A stretch of DNA of 64,000 nucleotides. Origin: CAJCIW01 sp963833965 (lineage in GTDB: Bacteria; Chlamydiota; Chlamydiia; Chlamydiales; Rhabdochlamydiaceae). The notes beneath the pieces are model-generated. The model searched no databases and was not told where the DNA came from. It was given only the letters and a program-made list of their open reading frames with translations. Where the stretch lies: the NCBI GenBank assembly GCA_963833965.1, contig CAWHZZ010000003.1:1-64000 (forward strand), in the 5' to 3' direction. Below, piece after piece: positions 56,311 to 64,000 of this stretch. Numbering within the stretch: the stretch's first letter is position 1; each line of letters starts with the position of its first letter. Both the position numbers and the translations under genes were made by a program.

Positions 56311-57303
56311 ATGACAGCAGTATTTCCATATCTTCGTTTGCGGCGCTTAAGGCAACATCCCGTTTTAAGGGACTTGGTGCGGGAAACAGAGATCAATCTG
56401 AAGGATCTCATTTTCCCTCTCTTTATCAAGGGTCGCACCGGGGAAAAAACGCCTATCTCGACGATGCCGGGGCATTTTCAACTCCCTATTCAGCATCTAG
56501 CCAAAGAAATTGACGAAATTGTTAACCTCGGCCTCACATCTGTTCTCCTGTTTGGGGTTCCCCCACATAAAGATCCATTCGGCTCAGACTCCTACAGCGA
56601 TGAAGGCATTGTCCAAGAATCTATCCAAACCATCCGCAAGACAGCACCTGGCCTATTGATCTTTTCCGATTTGTGTTTTTGCGAATACACCGATCATGGA
56701 CATTGCGGCTACATAAGCCATCAATCGGGAAAAGCCGATGTCGACAATGACATGACGTTGCAGCTTCTCGTCAAACAAGCGGTGAGCCATGCCAAAGCCG
56801 GAGTGGACGTCGTCGCCCCCAGCGGCATGATCGATGGCATGGTCGCTGCAATTCGAAAGGGGTTGGATGAAGAAGGGTTCAAGCACATTCCCATTTTAAG
56901 CTATTCGGTGAAATACCAATCGTGTCTGTATGGCCCGTTTCGCGATGCCGCGGAAGGCGCGCCGAGCTTTGGCGATCGCAGCACGCATCAAATGGACACG
57001 GCCAATGCCCAAGAGGCTTTGAGAGAAGTGCATCTCGATGTCGAAGAAGGGGCCGATATGCTCATGGTCAAGCCGGCGCATGCTTATTTGGATGTGATCT
57101 ACCGCGTAAAACAATCATATCCGCACATCCCTCTTGGCGCCTACCACACCAGCGGGGAATTCGCCATGCTCAAAGCGGCCTCAGAAAAGGGGTGGCTCGA
57201 TGAGAAAAAGGTGGTCTTGGAGGTCTTGCGCGGGATCCGAAGAGCGGGAGCGGATTTTGTGATCACCTATTACGCTAAAGAATTTGCGAAATGGTTGATT
57301 TAA
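56311..57303 (+). CDS. hemB: Delta-aminolevulinic acid dehydratase (porphobilinogen synthase)
   Basis: 330 residues, full length. HemB joins two 5-aminolevulinates into porphobilinogen in heme biosynthesis. The zinc-site cysteines are in SDLCFCEYTDHGHCGYI, the active-site lysines in LSYSVKYQSCLYGPF and MLMVKPAHAYLDVI, and the Mg-site-type signature RDAAEGAPSFGDRSTHQMD is complete. The C-terminal LEVLRGIRRAGADFVITYYA is also typical. The presence of cysteine ligands implies a zinc-dependent form. It is flanked by two His-rich secreted proteins and followed after 27 bp by the DUF2608 gene, so they may share a transcript. Confidence 0.95.
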   Translation: MTAVFPYLRLRRLRQHPVLRDLVRETEINLKDLIFPLFIKGRTGEKTPISTMPGHFQLPIQHLAKEIDEIVNLGLTSVLLFGVPPHKDPFGSDSYSDEGIVQESIQTIRKTAPGLLIFSDLCFCEYTDHGHCGYISHQSGKADVDNDMTLQLLVKQAVSHAKAGVDVVAPSGMIDGMVAAIRKGLDEEGFKHIPILSYSVKYQSCLYGPFRDAAEGAPSFGDRSTHQMDTANAQEALREVHLDVEEGADMLMVKPAHAYLDVIYRVKQSYPHIPLGAYHTSGEFAMLKAASEKGWLDEKKVVLEVLRGIRRAGADFVITYYAKEFAKWLI

Positions 57304-57330
57304 ACCGCCAAATTTGTAAAATCAATTGTT

Positions 57331-58122
57331 ATGAAAAGATTAATTTTGAGCCTTTGTTTGATTCCTTCCTTGATTTGGGGAAAGATTTTTGAAAGCGCCC
57401 GGATGGAAGACCTTTTGCCCTATGTAACCCCTGAGACATGGGTGTTTATCGATGGCGACAACACCTTGTTCGAATCGACTCTGCATCTTGGTTCTGCTCA
57501 GTGGAGGGATCACATCAGAAAAAAGGCCATTTCGGAAGGGTATACCACTCAGGAAGCCGAAGAGATCTTGGACCAATTTTGGCTGTTTGTGCAGCCTTTC
57601 ATTCCCGTTCGCCCCGTCGATCCCAAGGCCCCTGCGCTGGTCGACCGCCTGCAAAAATCAAATATCTCCGTCTTCGTATTGACGGCAAGAGAGCCTATCG
57701 AGCAAAAGTACACACAAAAGCAGATCGATTCGATTCAAGTCCATCTCTTGAGCGATTTGCCTGAAAAATCCGATTTGCCCTCTCCTCAGCCGGCATTGTA
57801 CGAACATGGAGTCATCTACTGCGGCGACAACTCAAAAATCGACGCCCTGACCGCTTTCTTCCAACAGGTCGGCAAAATGCCCAAAAAGATCATCTTCGTC
57901 GATGATCGCGAGGAATATGTGAAAAAAGTGGAACGGGGCGTAGAAAAATTAGGCATAGAATTTGTCGGCATCCGCTTTAGCGGAGCCGATAAGCGAGTCC
58001 GCTCTTTTGATGGCGAAGTCGCCGATATTCAATTCTGCATGCTGCCTAAAATCATGTCCGACGAGGAAGCGCACAACATTTTACATTTTGCGCACGAGAC
58101 GCTTGACGATTCGGAAGACTAA
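57331..58122 (+). CDS. Secreted DUF2608 (HAD-like) protein
   Basis: 263 residues. Signal peptide MKRLILSLCLIPSLIWG. A HAD-like motif I is seen as WVFIDGDNTLFES (DxD), motif II region in VFVLTARE, motif III lysine near GDNSKIDALT and motif IV in IIFVDDREEYVKKVERGV. DUF2608 is a HAD-related family frequent in Chlamydiae and Legionella-like intracellular bacteria; phosphatase activity is likely but unproven. It follows hemB by 27 bp on the same strand. The end is 11 bp from the convergent His-rich lipoprotein gene. Confidence 0.85.
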   Translation: MKRLILSLCLIPSLIWGKIFESARMEDLLPYVTPETWVFIDGDNTLFESTLHLGSAQWRDHIRKKAISEGYTTQEAEEILDQFWLFVQPFIPVRPVDPKAPALVDRLQKSNISVFVLTAREPIEQKYTQKQIDSIQVHLLSDLPEKSDLPSPQPALYEHGVIYCGDNSKIDALTAFFQQVGKMPKKIIFVDDREEYVKKVERGVEKLGIEFVGIRFSGADKRVRSFDGEVADIQFCMLPKIMSDEEAHNILHFAHETLDDSED

Positions 58123-58132
58123 GAGATCGTCT

Positions 58133-58414
58133 CTAAGTAATCGCTACTTTCCATGGCCTCCGCCGCCATGTCCTGCTCTCGCCGTGACCTCCGTCGCCGT
58201 GACCTCCGTCGCCGTGCTCGCCTCCGCCTTCTCCATGTTCCCCATGCCCTCCTTCATGCCACTCGTGCCCGTCATGGTCCCAATGTCCTCCATGGTCATG
58301 ATGATGGTCGTAATAGTAGCCGTCATTGTAATATCCATCATTGTAATATCCATCTCGATAACCACCACCGCACGCGCTTAAAATGAGGAGTCCTAACAAA
58401 GAAAATTTCTTCAT
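58133..58414 (-). CDS. His/Gly-rich lipoprotein, probable metal binder
   Basis: 93 residues. Lipoprotein signal MKKFSLLGLLILSACGGG with lipobox LSAC. Then GYYNDGYYNDGYYYDHHH repeats and a run of HGGHWDHDGHEWHEGGHGE-type repeats (residues about 36-75). After GDGGHGE the end reads SRTWRRRPWKVAIT, unlike the rest; the -1 frame instead continues AGHGGGGHGK and stops at 58144, so the last 14 residues may reflect a one-base slip in the repeat. It lies convergent with DUF2608, next to hemB. Metal binding is inferred from composition. Confidence 0.65.
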   Translation of the reverse strand: MKKFSLLGLLILSACGGGYRDGYYNDGYYNDGYYYDHHHDHGGHWDHDGHEWHEGGHGEHGEGGGEHGDGGHGDGGHGESRTWRRRPWKVAIT

Positions 58415-58459
58415 GTCATCACCTTTTTCTTTTCAGTTATCGGTTTTTTAAATTTAAAG

Positions 58460-59440
58460 CTAGTACTGATATTCAAAACTAATAATCGCGTTGCGGAAAA
58501 CAGCGGTATTCCTGCCGATTGCCGAGAGCCAAACTCCAGCGATGATGCCCCAATGTTGATTGAAATTGTATTCGATGGCGGGAGCAAAGCTTAAAAGTTC
58601 AGAAGAGGGGTCGCCGACTTTGGCAGGCGCTGTGCCTCTAAAACGGTCTTTGTCGAAATGCGTGTAAACGTTATCGAGGGCAAGCGCCCAATTGCGAGTT
58701 AAACTATACTCGAAGCTTAAAAGGGCATTGTAGGAGTTGCCTGGGTAGACTTTTCCTGCACAGCCGGGAGCGCCTCCATAAAAATTGATCCCTCTCACGT
58801 GAACAGGGGCATGGTATGTCATGCCAAAGCTTGCCGTCATGCTCAAAAAGTGCACATTTTGCAAATGATAGGTTTTGTAAAAATTGAGATTTACTGCCGT
58901 GGCAAATGAGCCAGCACCGCCAAGGTCTGTCATCAATTTTTTCGGGTTGGATTTTTGATACTTGCCCGTGGGAAAAGTTTCTACGATTTGAAACTCGATG
59001 CCGGGAAAATATTCAAACCGGTCGACAGGCAGCAATTGAAAGTCGAGATTGAACGGAAAATCCCCAAAAGCCCATGCGGACTCATGTTTGGTGTGATTGT
59101 AGAGCACCGCCGGCTGAATCTCAAAATCCATCCATTCTGTGAGTCCAAAGATCAGCTCAACCGAGGTGCTGAAGCTAAAAAAATGGGGAGTGGAGCGATT
59201 TTTCCAATGGCTGTCATAGGTCCCCGTGTTTGTGTTGAAAGCGAAAAAAGGCTGGATAATGTAATGCCCTACGGGAATGACAGATGCCACTGGAGCGATC
59301 AGCGGTCCGGTGAACCAGGGGGTGATCTCTTCTGGAGGAATGGGCTCGTTAAATTCTGCTTTTGCATGCGCGGCCCAGGGACAGCAAAGCAAAAGGAGAA
59401 ACAAAAATTTAAGAAAATATTTTAACGTGTCAGGCATCAT
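58460..59440 (-). CDS. Outer-membrane beta-barrel protein (transporter-like), unknown substrate
   Basis: About 326 residues from ATG 59440 (MMPDTLKYFLKFLFLLLLCC, a signal peptide with PWAAHA). A longer frame goes back to 59512, but the added residues lie before the signal. The mature part has alternating short strands (VPVGHYIIQPFFAFNTNTG-like, VNLNFYKTYHLQNVHFLSM) and ends NAIISFEYQY, with a C-terminal aromatic residue as in outer-membrane barrels. It resembles MetA-pathway phenol-degradation-type porin-like proteins in pattern; no substrate can be given. It stands alone. Confidence 0.65.
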   Translation of the reverse strand: MMPDTLKYFLKFLFLLLLCCPWAAHAKAEFNEPIPPEEITPWFTGPLIAPVASVIPVGHYIIQPFFAFNTNTGTYDSHWKNRSTPHFFSFSTSVELIFGLTEWMDFEIQPAVLYNHTKHESAWAFGDFPFNLDFQLLPVDRFEYFPGIEFQIVETFPTGKYQKSNPKKLMTDLGGAGSFATAVNLNFYKTYHLQNVHFLSMTASFGMTYHAPVHVRGINFYGGAPGCAGKVYPGNSYNALLSFEYSLTRNWALALDNVYTHFDKDRFRGTAPAKVGDPSSELLSFAPAIEYNFNQHWGIIAGVWLSAIGRNTAVFRNAIISFEYQY

Positions 59441-59639
59441 GATCACTGTTAAATTAAATACAGTTTTCAAACAAGAGGGTTTGTGGCCAAATTTTCGGGT
59501 GAGCCAGGCCATGGGCCTTTAGCCAGGCGACAAACTGGGACATCGATCGTGTATACTGAAGAAACTTCAAAAATTGGTTTTTTAGCCGCTTCGTAACGAC
59601 TATTTGAGCACAGCCGATAGGGATCAACGCGAAGACGCC

Positions 59640-59760
59640 AAGTCGCCAAGATAATTCTGGACCGCCCAACGTTCGGTGTACTTCGATTGCGGCATCTATT
59701 ACTTGTGCTGCCAATAGGTTTTCATTTTCTCCGCTTCTCCGCGTTGACCTCCGTTGTACT
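59640..59760 (-). pseudogene. GxxExxY-family (PDDEXK_3) fragment
   Basis: The minus strand codes ENLLAAQVIDAAIEVHRTLG, the conserved N-terminus of GxxExxY (PDDEXK_3) proteins, but the GxxExxY motif that should follow (GPGLLESVY-like) is replaced by GGPELSWRLGV. The continuing frame is not homologous. The following DNA (TTGGCGACTTGGCGTCTTCG) is the repetitive kind often found beside these genes. Only a remnant. Confidence 0.55.
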
Positions 59761-60215
59761 CGTGCAGTCTTTAAACATATGTCATAACCCTGGAGCTCCA
59801 ACGGGCCTGAACTTGTCTCTCACGCGGCATCTGAAAGATTGGCCTATATTGAACGGTACGCTCGAGCGCAATCCCGCTCCTTCAGGGGCGGGTTAGCCGA
59901 GCTATGTGGTTTTCTCGGGCGCCGAACAGCGCCCGCCCTTAACCGTCGAAGAATCTCCTCCTTTACAAGGAGGAGTTCTTCAATCCGGAACACGGCCTTA
60001 ATCCGGTCGCAAATCTTTTTGTCTCGTTCTTTTTTGTGTTGAGTCTTGAGTGGAGCCCGTCCTACTTCGTCTAAAAAATTCATGCGACTATTTTAGGGTC
60101 AACGACAATTTTCAGAAAATAAAATTTTCACTCACGAGCGGTATGGATTGTATTCATTTATTTAGCGCATAACACAACTGTAATTTATTTGGCCCAGTAG
60201 TAAAATAACTTAAAT
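59761..60215. other. Intergenic stretch with repeat R1 copy 3
   Basis: The only recognisable feature in the 455 bp is the longest copy of the dispersed repeat R1 at 59854-59984. AT-rich DNA (60090-60200) upstream of the ABC-F gene may hold its promoter. Confidence 0.4.
59854..59984 (+). repeat. Dispersed palindromic repeat R1, copy 3 (long form)
   Basis: It starts GGTACGCTCGAGCGC, carries about 63 extra bases (with a hairpin CCCGCTCC...GGGGCGGG), and resumes at GCGCCCGCCCTTAACCGTCG, then AAGAATCTCCTCCTTTACAA and the rest as in copies 1 and 2. The extra block lies between two GCGC tetramers, so the short copies could derive from it by deletion. Confidence 0.75.
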
Positions 60216-62018
60216 ATGATTCAAGTTGAAGATGTCGCTCTTTCCTATTCAGGAACTTCAGTTCTCGAGGAGGTCGCTTTCACCGTGAATGCGGGGGAGC
60301 GCTGCGGGCTCGTTGGGCGCAATGGCTCTGGGAAAACAACGCTGCTAAAGCTGCTCATCGGTCAAGAATCCGCTGACAGCGGGACAATCTCTTTTTCCAA
60401 AGGCTATCGATTGGGTTATTTGGACCAGCATATCCGGTTTTCCTGCCCCACGGTTTTAGAGGAAGCGTGCTTAGGTTTAAAGCCCGAAGAGAGAGAACAG
60501 ACATATCGCGCCGAGGCCATTTTGTTCGGCCTAGGGTTCAAAGAGGAAGAGATGGATATTCCGCCAGGGCAGATGTCGGGCGGGTATCAATTGAGGCTGC
60601 ATTTGACCAAAGTGTTGCTTTCCGAGCCAGACTGCCTTCTTCTGGACGAACCTACAAACTATCTGGATATCCTATCCATCCGTTTTCTCACACGCTTCTT
60701 GCAGCAATGGAAAGGGGAGCTCATCCTCATTTCGCACGACCGGGAATTCATGGATTCGGTCACGACACACACTTTAGGGCTGCACCGAAAAAAAGTGCGC
60801 AAACTTAAGGGAGGGACGACCGCATTTTTCGAACGGATCGTTGAGGAAGAAGAAGTCCATGAGCGCACACGCCAGAATTTGGAAAAGAAACGGGAGCATC
60901 TTCAATCTTATATCGACCGTTTTGGTGCCAAGGCCTCTAAGGCCGCGCAGGCGCAATCGCGCCAAAAAATGTTAAAGAGAATCCCCGCCTTAGAAGAGCT
61001 CAAAGCTTTGTACAATCTTGATTTCAATTTTCATGAACGCCCATTCATGGGCAGGAAAATGTTTGAGGCCAAACAAGTTGATTTTTCTTACACCGAGGAA
61101 AAGCCAATCGTCCGCGATTTTTCTTTACTTCTAGAAAAGAAGGAAAAGCTTGCCATTGTGGGCAAAAATGGATATGGGAAGTCCACTCTTTTGCGAATCA
61201 TTGCCGGACAACTCGCTCCATTGCAAGGAGAAGTCACCTTCTCCGAGCAGGCGGCTGTTGGATATTTTGGACAGACAAATATCCAACGACTCAAAGAATC
61301 GGCGACCATTGAAGAAGAGATCGCCTCTGCGAACACCGCTTTAAACTATACCGAAGTGAAAAAGATCTGCGGTCAAATGATGTTTGGAGGCGACGCGGCG
61401 AAAAAGAAAATCGGCGTCCTTTCCGGAGGAGAAAAAAGCCGCGTGCTCTTGGGGAAGATTTTAGCGAAGCCATGCAATCTTCTTCTTCTCGACGAGCCCA
61501 CGCACCATTTGGACATCGAGTCGATCGAAGCGTTGATCGATGCTCTGGAAGAGTTCGAGGGCACTCTTGTCCTAGTAACGCATAGCGAACTTATTTTGAA
61601 GCGCCTGGAATTGAACAGGCTCATCATTTGCCATCAAAACAGGCAGGAGCAATTTTTAGGCAATTACGATGAGTTCCTGGAAAAAATAGGATGGGAAGAG
61701 GAAAAGACCCCGGCCAAAAAAACATCCGGCGATGCCGATGCCCGCAAGAAGAAGCACGAAGAAAAGATGGCCATGCGCGCAAAAATTAGACCCCTAGAAA
61801 ATGAGATCCGAACCGTGGAAAAAAAAATCGTCGAATTAGAAGCTCAGCTCGCCCGCGAGTGCGAGCAACTCGCCGAAGCCTCTCAAAACCAAGATCTCGA
61901 GGCAGTCCAAAAATTGTCAAAATCCTCCAGCCAACTGGAAAAAGAACTTCAACTTCTCATTGAGCGGTATATGAAGCTCGAAGAAGAGTTGTCCGCTCTA
62001 AAAAATTTCGAAAACTAA
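60216..62018 (+). CDS. ABC-F family ATPase (Uup/YheS-like)
   Basis: 600 residues, two NBDs without membrane segments. First: Walker A GRNGSGKTT, signature MSGGYQLRLHL, Walker B LLLDEPTNYLD. Linker (about 225-285) with ASKAAQAQSRQKMLKRIPAL typical of ABC-F P-site tRNA interaction motifs. Second: Walker A GKNGYGKST, signature LSGGEKSRVLL, Walker B LLLLDEPTHHLD. The C-terminus (520-600) is a charged coiled coil as in Uup. ABC-F proteins act on the ribosome. It stands alone with no clear ribosome binding site. Confidence 0.9.
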   Translation: MIQVEDVALSYSGTSVLEEVAFTVNAGERCGLVGRNGSGKTTLLKLLIGQESADSGTISFSKGYRLGYLDQHIRFSCPTVLEEACLGLKPEEREQTYRAEAILFGLGFKEEEMDIPPGQMSGGYQLRLHLTKVLLSEPDCLLLDEPTNYLDILSIRFLTRFLQQWKGELILISHDREFMDSVTTHTLGLHRKKVRKLKGGTTAFFERIVEEEEVHERTRQNLEKKREHLQSYIDRFGAKASKAAQAQSRQKMLKRIPALEELKALYNLDFNFHERPFMGRKMFEAKQVDFSYTEEKPIVRDFSLLLEKKEKLAIVGKNGYGKSTLLRIIAGQLAPLQGEVTFSEQAAVGYFGQTNIQRLKESATIEEEIASANTALNYTEVKKICGQMMFGGDAAKKKIGVLSGGEKSRVLLGKILAKPCNLLLLDEPTHHLDIESIEALIDALEEFEGTLVLVTHSELILKRLELNRLIICHQNRQEQFLGNYDEFLEKIGWEEEKTPAKKTSGDADARKKKHEEKMAMRAKIRPLENEIRTVEKKIVELEAQLARECEQLAEASQNQDLEAVQKLSKSSSQLEKELQLLIERYMKLEEELSALKNFEN

Positions 62019-62059
62019 TTGCAAAATCTGTATCCTTTTTTTCACACGGAGTCTGACCG

Positions 62060-63073
62060 ATGCGTATTGTGCTTATCATTTTCTTTTTTCTCAAAGGCTT
62101 GGCCTTTGCTGTGCAAACGGATTACGATGTTGCAGTCATAGGGACAAGTCCAACTTCTATGCTTGAGGCCATTTATCACCTCAGCAAAGGGGAAAGGGTC
62201 TTGATCCTTGAAGCCGATGAAAAATGCGGTGGTGCGTGGAAGAGCATCGATATTTGCGGGATCCCCAATGCCGACCTGGGATGCCATTTGATTGGAAGCG
62301 ACTGCCGCTTAAGAGATTTCTTCGAGAGATATTTTGGAATCCAGTTTGTCTGTCTGAAACATCCCACGCAGCCGGCAAGCGAGATGCACGATCGATGCAC
62401 AAATGGGTATTATTTTTCTCAAGGCTGTCACGAGCTCATTTCTCGTTTAGAAGAAGCGATCCGCTCTCGTCCCAACGCTGCCCTTCTGCACCACAGGCTA
62501 GAGAGCATTTTCATCGATTCTGCGCGCGAGAGCATTGAGCTTTCGTTTGGAGGCTCGCGCAGCTCCACGGCAAAGCTTGTTCTTGCCCCCGCTAGTCAGT
62601 TTCGCGTCGAAAATCCTTCCTACACCAATCAAGAACCTCGAGGACACACGTATCCCCATCTCTATATTCTTGTCGAAGATCCCGCCACTGCTAACTTCAC
62701 TTATCTCAATGGAATTACCAAGGGGATGTCGCGGGCGATGAATTTGACCCCTTTTTTAAAATTTCCTAAAGACGATTTACAGTTAATTGTGATCCAAACG
62801 CATTCGAAAAATGATATCGAAGATGCTCAGAGGTTTTTTCGCGCTCTCATCGATCAAGGTTATTTGAGCTCGAGCGCCAAAATTGTCGCCACGGACCACT
62901 ATTTCTATGCGCAATCTTATATGAATGTCTCGAGTGTATCCCATCTTGGGGGCAAGCTTATCGAAATCCTGGACACTTCCAGTTTTTCAGGCATGGTCCG
63001 TTACCTGGAAAAATGGAAGTCGGCGATGGTGCCTCTGAGCGCTATGACGGATTCCAACGCAAAGTCGCAATGA
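62060..63073 (+). CDS. Secreted FAD/NAD(P)-binding oxidoreductase-like protein
   Basis: 337 residues. Signal peptide MRIVLIIFFFLKGLAFA, then a Rossmann start YDVAVIGTSPTSMLEAIYHL. This replaces the usual GxGxxG with GTSPTS, and ERVLILEADEKCGGAWKS follows (acidic residue that holds the ribose, then GG-W as in FAD-dependent amine oxidases or phytoene-desaturase-like proteins). The C-terminal half is not well matched. A secreted Rossmann-type oxidoreductase is unusual. The glycine motif is weakened and it may no longer bind FAD. The last ~10 residues (SAMTDSNAKSQ) come near repetitive DNA. Confidence 0.6.
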   Translation: MRIVLIIFFFLKGLAFAVQTDYDVAVIGTSPTSMLEAIYHLSKGERVLILEADEKCGGAWKSIDICGIPNADLGCHLIGSDCRLRDFFERYFGIQFVCLKHPTQPASEMHDRCTNGYYFSQGCHELISRLEEAIRSRPNAALLHHRLESIFIDSARESIELSFGGSRSSTAKLVLAPASQFRVENPSYTNQEPRGHTYPHLYILVEDPATANFTYLNGITKGMSRAMNLTPFLKFPKDDLQLIVIQTHSKNDIEDAQRFFRALIDQGYLSSSAKIVATDHYFYAQSYMNVSSVSHLGGKLIEILDTSSFSGMVRYLEKWKSAMVPLSAMTDSNAKSQ

Positions 63074-63106
63074 CGCGAAGCCGCGGAGAAAAACCGAGAA
63101 GAATTC

Positions 63107-63180
63107 AAAATAACAGGATGAACAGGATGGCCAGGATAGAAAAAAATGAGAATTCTTATCCTGACCATCCTGTTATTTTT
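63107..63180. repeat. CAGGATG-type repeat R2, copy 2, in hairpin form
   Basis: AATAACAGGATGAACAGGAT then GGCCAGGATA; the other arm reads TATCCTGACCATCCTGTTATT. The arms pair over more than 20 bp with a loop of about 18 bases; a T-run follows (TTTTTTTGG), so it may work as a terminator for the oxidoreductase gene. The right arm equals copy 1 at 37683-37718 on the other strand. Confidence 0.65.
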
Positions 63181-63253
63181 TTGGAGTTTCTTTTGAGTAT
63201 AATTGACAACACGGCCTAAAATCTTTGCCCCTTTGCGTTTTAAATCGTCATAA

Positions 63254-64000
63254 TCAAGGTAGTGAAGTTGGGAATGAGGGCTTGCAATAAGTCTCTTTGA
63301 TTGGCCATAAAGTGAGCAAAGAGATGAGCAAATAGACAGGAATTGTCAAGAATGCCGCTTTGTAGGCTCCGACAGAGAAAACCCGCGCGCCGTCGACCAA
63401 TTTTCCATCCCATCCCAAATCGAGAAATTTTCCCGTCAAGGGATCGGAAACGGCCCCGAAAAGAGCATCGAAGGCGTTCATAAAACCGATCGCCGTGGCT
63501 GCCAAAATAGGAAGACTGATTTCGCGGATCATGGTGAAGCAGAGCAAGAAACTGCTGATCGCAAATCCGAATAAAAAGAGCAACAACATGATCGATGCTT
63601 GAGTGAGGCCTGGCGCGTAGATGACACCAGAGATTGTGATTAGGGCCAAAAGCGTGCCCCAGAACATCACGACTTTTCGACGTCCCAGCCAATCCGAGAA
63701 CCACCCAAAAAAAGGCGCGCCGACCGCAAACCCGATAAAGATGAGCGAGACGGCCTGCGCGGAGATGTTTTGGGAAATCGTAAACGCCTCAGAGATATAA
63801 GAAACTCCCCAAAGCCCGCCGAAGATCATTACTGGAGCAAAGGCAAATCCGCTATAGACGGAGAGCCACCACGCCTGTCGATTTTTTAAAACTCTTTTCA
63901 AACTGTCTGTAAACGAGACGCTTTGAGAGACGATATGACGCTCTTTTTTATGTTCTGGTGAGATGTCGCGCACAACAAACCAAAAAACAGCGGCGAGGAT
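63254..64000 (-). CDS. MFS transporter, C-terminal part (cut by window end)
   Basis: At least 249 residues; the frame is open at base 64000 (LAAVFWFVVRDISPEHKKER at its start). Six helices of the second MFS half are visible: the loop FFGWFSDWLGRRKVVMFWGT carries the second motif A-like GWFSDWLGRRK. FALFGAVSDPLTGKF-type segments and VYLLISLLTLWPIKETYC end the protein. The substrate is not known. The GTG at 63973 is internal, so the start is beyond the window. The gap before it (63181-63253) holds nothing obvious. Confidence 0.85.
   Translation of the reverse strand: MLAAVFWFVVRDISPEHKKERHIVSQSVSFTDSLKRVLKNRQAWWLSVYSGFAFAPVMIFGGLWGVSYISEAFTISQNISAQAVSLIFIGFAVGAPFFGWFSDWLGRRKVVMFWGTLLALITISGVIYAPGLTQASIMLLLFLFGFAISSFLLCFTMIREISLPILAATAIGFMNAFDALFGAVSDPLTGKFLDLGWDGKLVDGARVFSVGAYKAAFLTIPVYLLISLLTLWPIKETYCKPSFPTSLP

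Noticed and set aside
59687..60042. Short + strand frames between the barrel-protein and ABC-F genes
   Set aside because: They consist of repeat R1 and remnants of a GxxExxY gene on the other strand.
1..64000. CRISPR arrays, rRNA operons, prophage structural genes
   Set aside because: No regular spaced repeats, rRNA motifs or phage head/tail genes were seen in the window.

Overview
The window looks like a piece of chromosome from a chlamydia-related (environmental, amoeba-associated type) bacterium. This is inferred from a SWIB-domain, histone-like basic protein, a secreted HAD-like DUF2608 protein beside hemB, several lineage-type secreted families present as local paralogues, a CAP10-type glycosyltransferase, and a moderate-AT genome full of truncated horizontally acquired genes. 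No rRNA gene, CRISPR array or complete tRNA was found. Species assignment is not possible from the sequence alone.

Region 1 (1-11 kb) is accessory DNA. Bases 1-4600 form a recombinase-in-trio (RIT) type element bounded by perfect 34-bp inverted repeats. It holds three tandem tyrosine recombinases (the second and third frameshifted) and two cargo genes (YCII-like and GNAT). Its right end abuts the C-terminal remnant of a DUF1016/PDDEXK nuclease gene. An IS630-family element then interrupts a P-loop kinase gene. A RelE/ParE-like toxin-antitoxin pair, a tRNA-Tyr-like fragment with two strong hairpins, a RhuM remnant, two small secreted or membrane proteins and an orphan HipA-N-terminal/HTH fusion follow.

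Region 2 (11-29.5 kb) mixes secreted beta-propeller proteins, an OpuC/YehZ-like osmoprotectant ABC transporter, a mercuric-reductase-like flavoprotein, a carbonyl-detoxification-like operon (DJ-1/glyoxalase fusion, zinc-less quinone-oxidoreductase type enzyme, ZnF-UBP protein), decayed genes (a haloperoxidase/TPP-enzyme chimera and a truncated alpha/beta hydrolase), an M20 peptidase coupled to a kinase-like secreted protein, an SDR, a PHB-depolymerase-like hydrolase, a tandem duplicate of a small unknown gene, and housekeeping-like small enzymes.

Region 3 (29.5-43.3 kb) is a complete tripartite efflux system: an outer-membrane factor divergent from an HlyD/two-NBD ATPase/permease/permease operon. 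A 186-bp MITE has entered the operon between the two permease genes. After it come an MFS permease, a secreted histidine phosphatase, a CAP10 glycosyltransferase, an MBL hydrolase, a second kinase-like protein, a Crp/Fnr regulator and two small membrane proteins. An identical inverted copy of the MITE lies at 43.5 kb.

Region 4 (43.7-64 kb) carries secreted or effector-like families: a tandem triplet of unknown proteins of which only the third keeps a carbohydrate-binding-like tail, a third kinase-like paralogue, two ~800-residue paralogues with features of fold-type-I PLP enzymes flanking an endonuclease/exonuclease/phosphatase-fold protein. Then follow a Bcr/CflA-type exporter, the SWIB protein, hemB flanked by two histidine-rich secreted proteins, an outer-membrane barrel protein, an ABC-F ATPase, a secreted FAD-dependent oxidoreductase and an MFS transporter cut by the window end.

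Across the window run small dispersed repeats: a palindromic ~66-bp family in three copies, a CAGGATG-type repeat in two, nested hairpins, and the MITE whose ends resemble those of the resident IS630 element.
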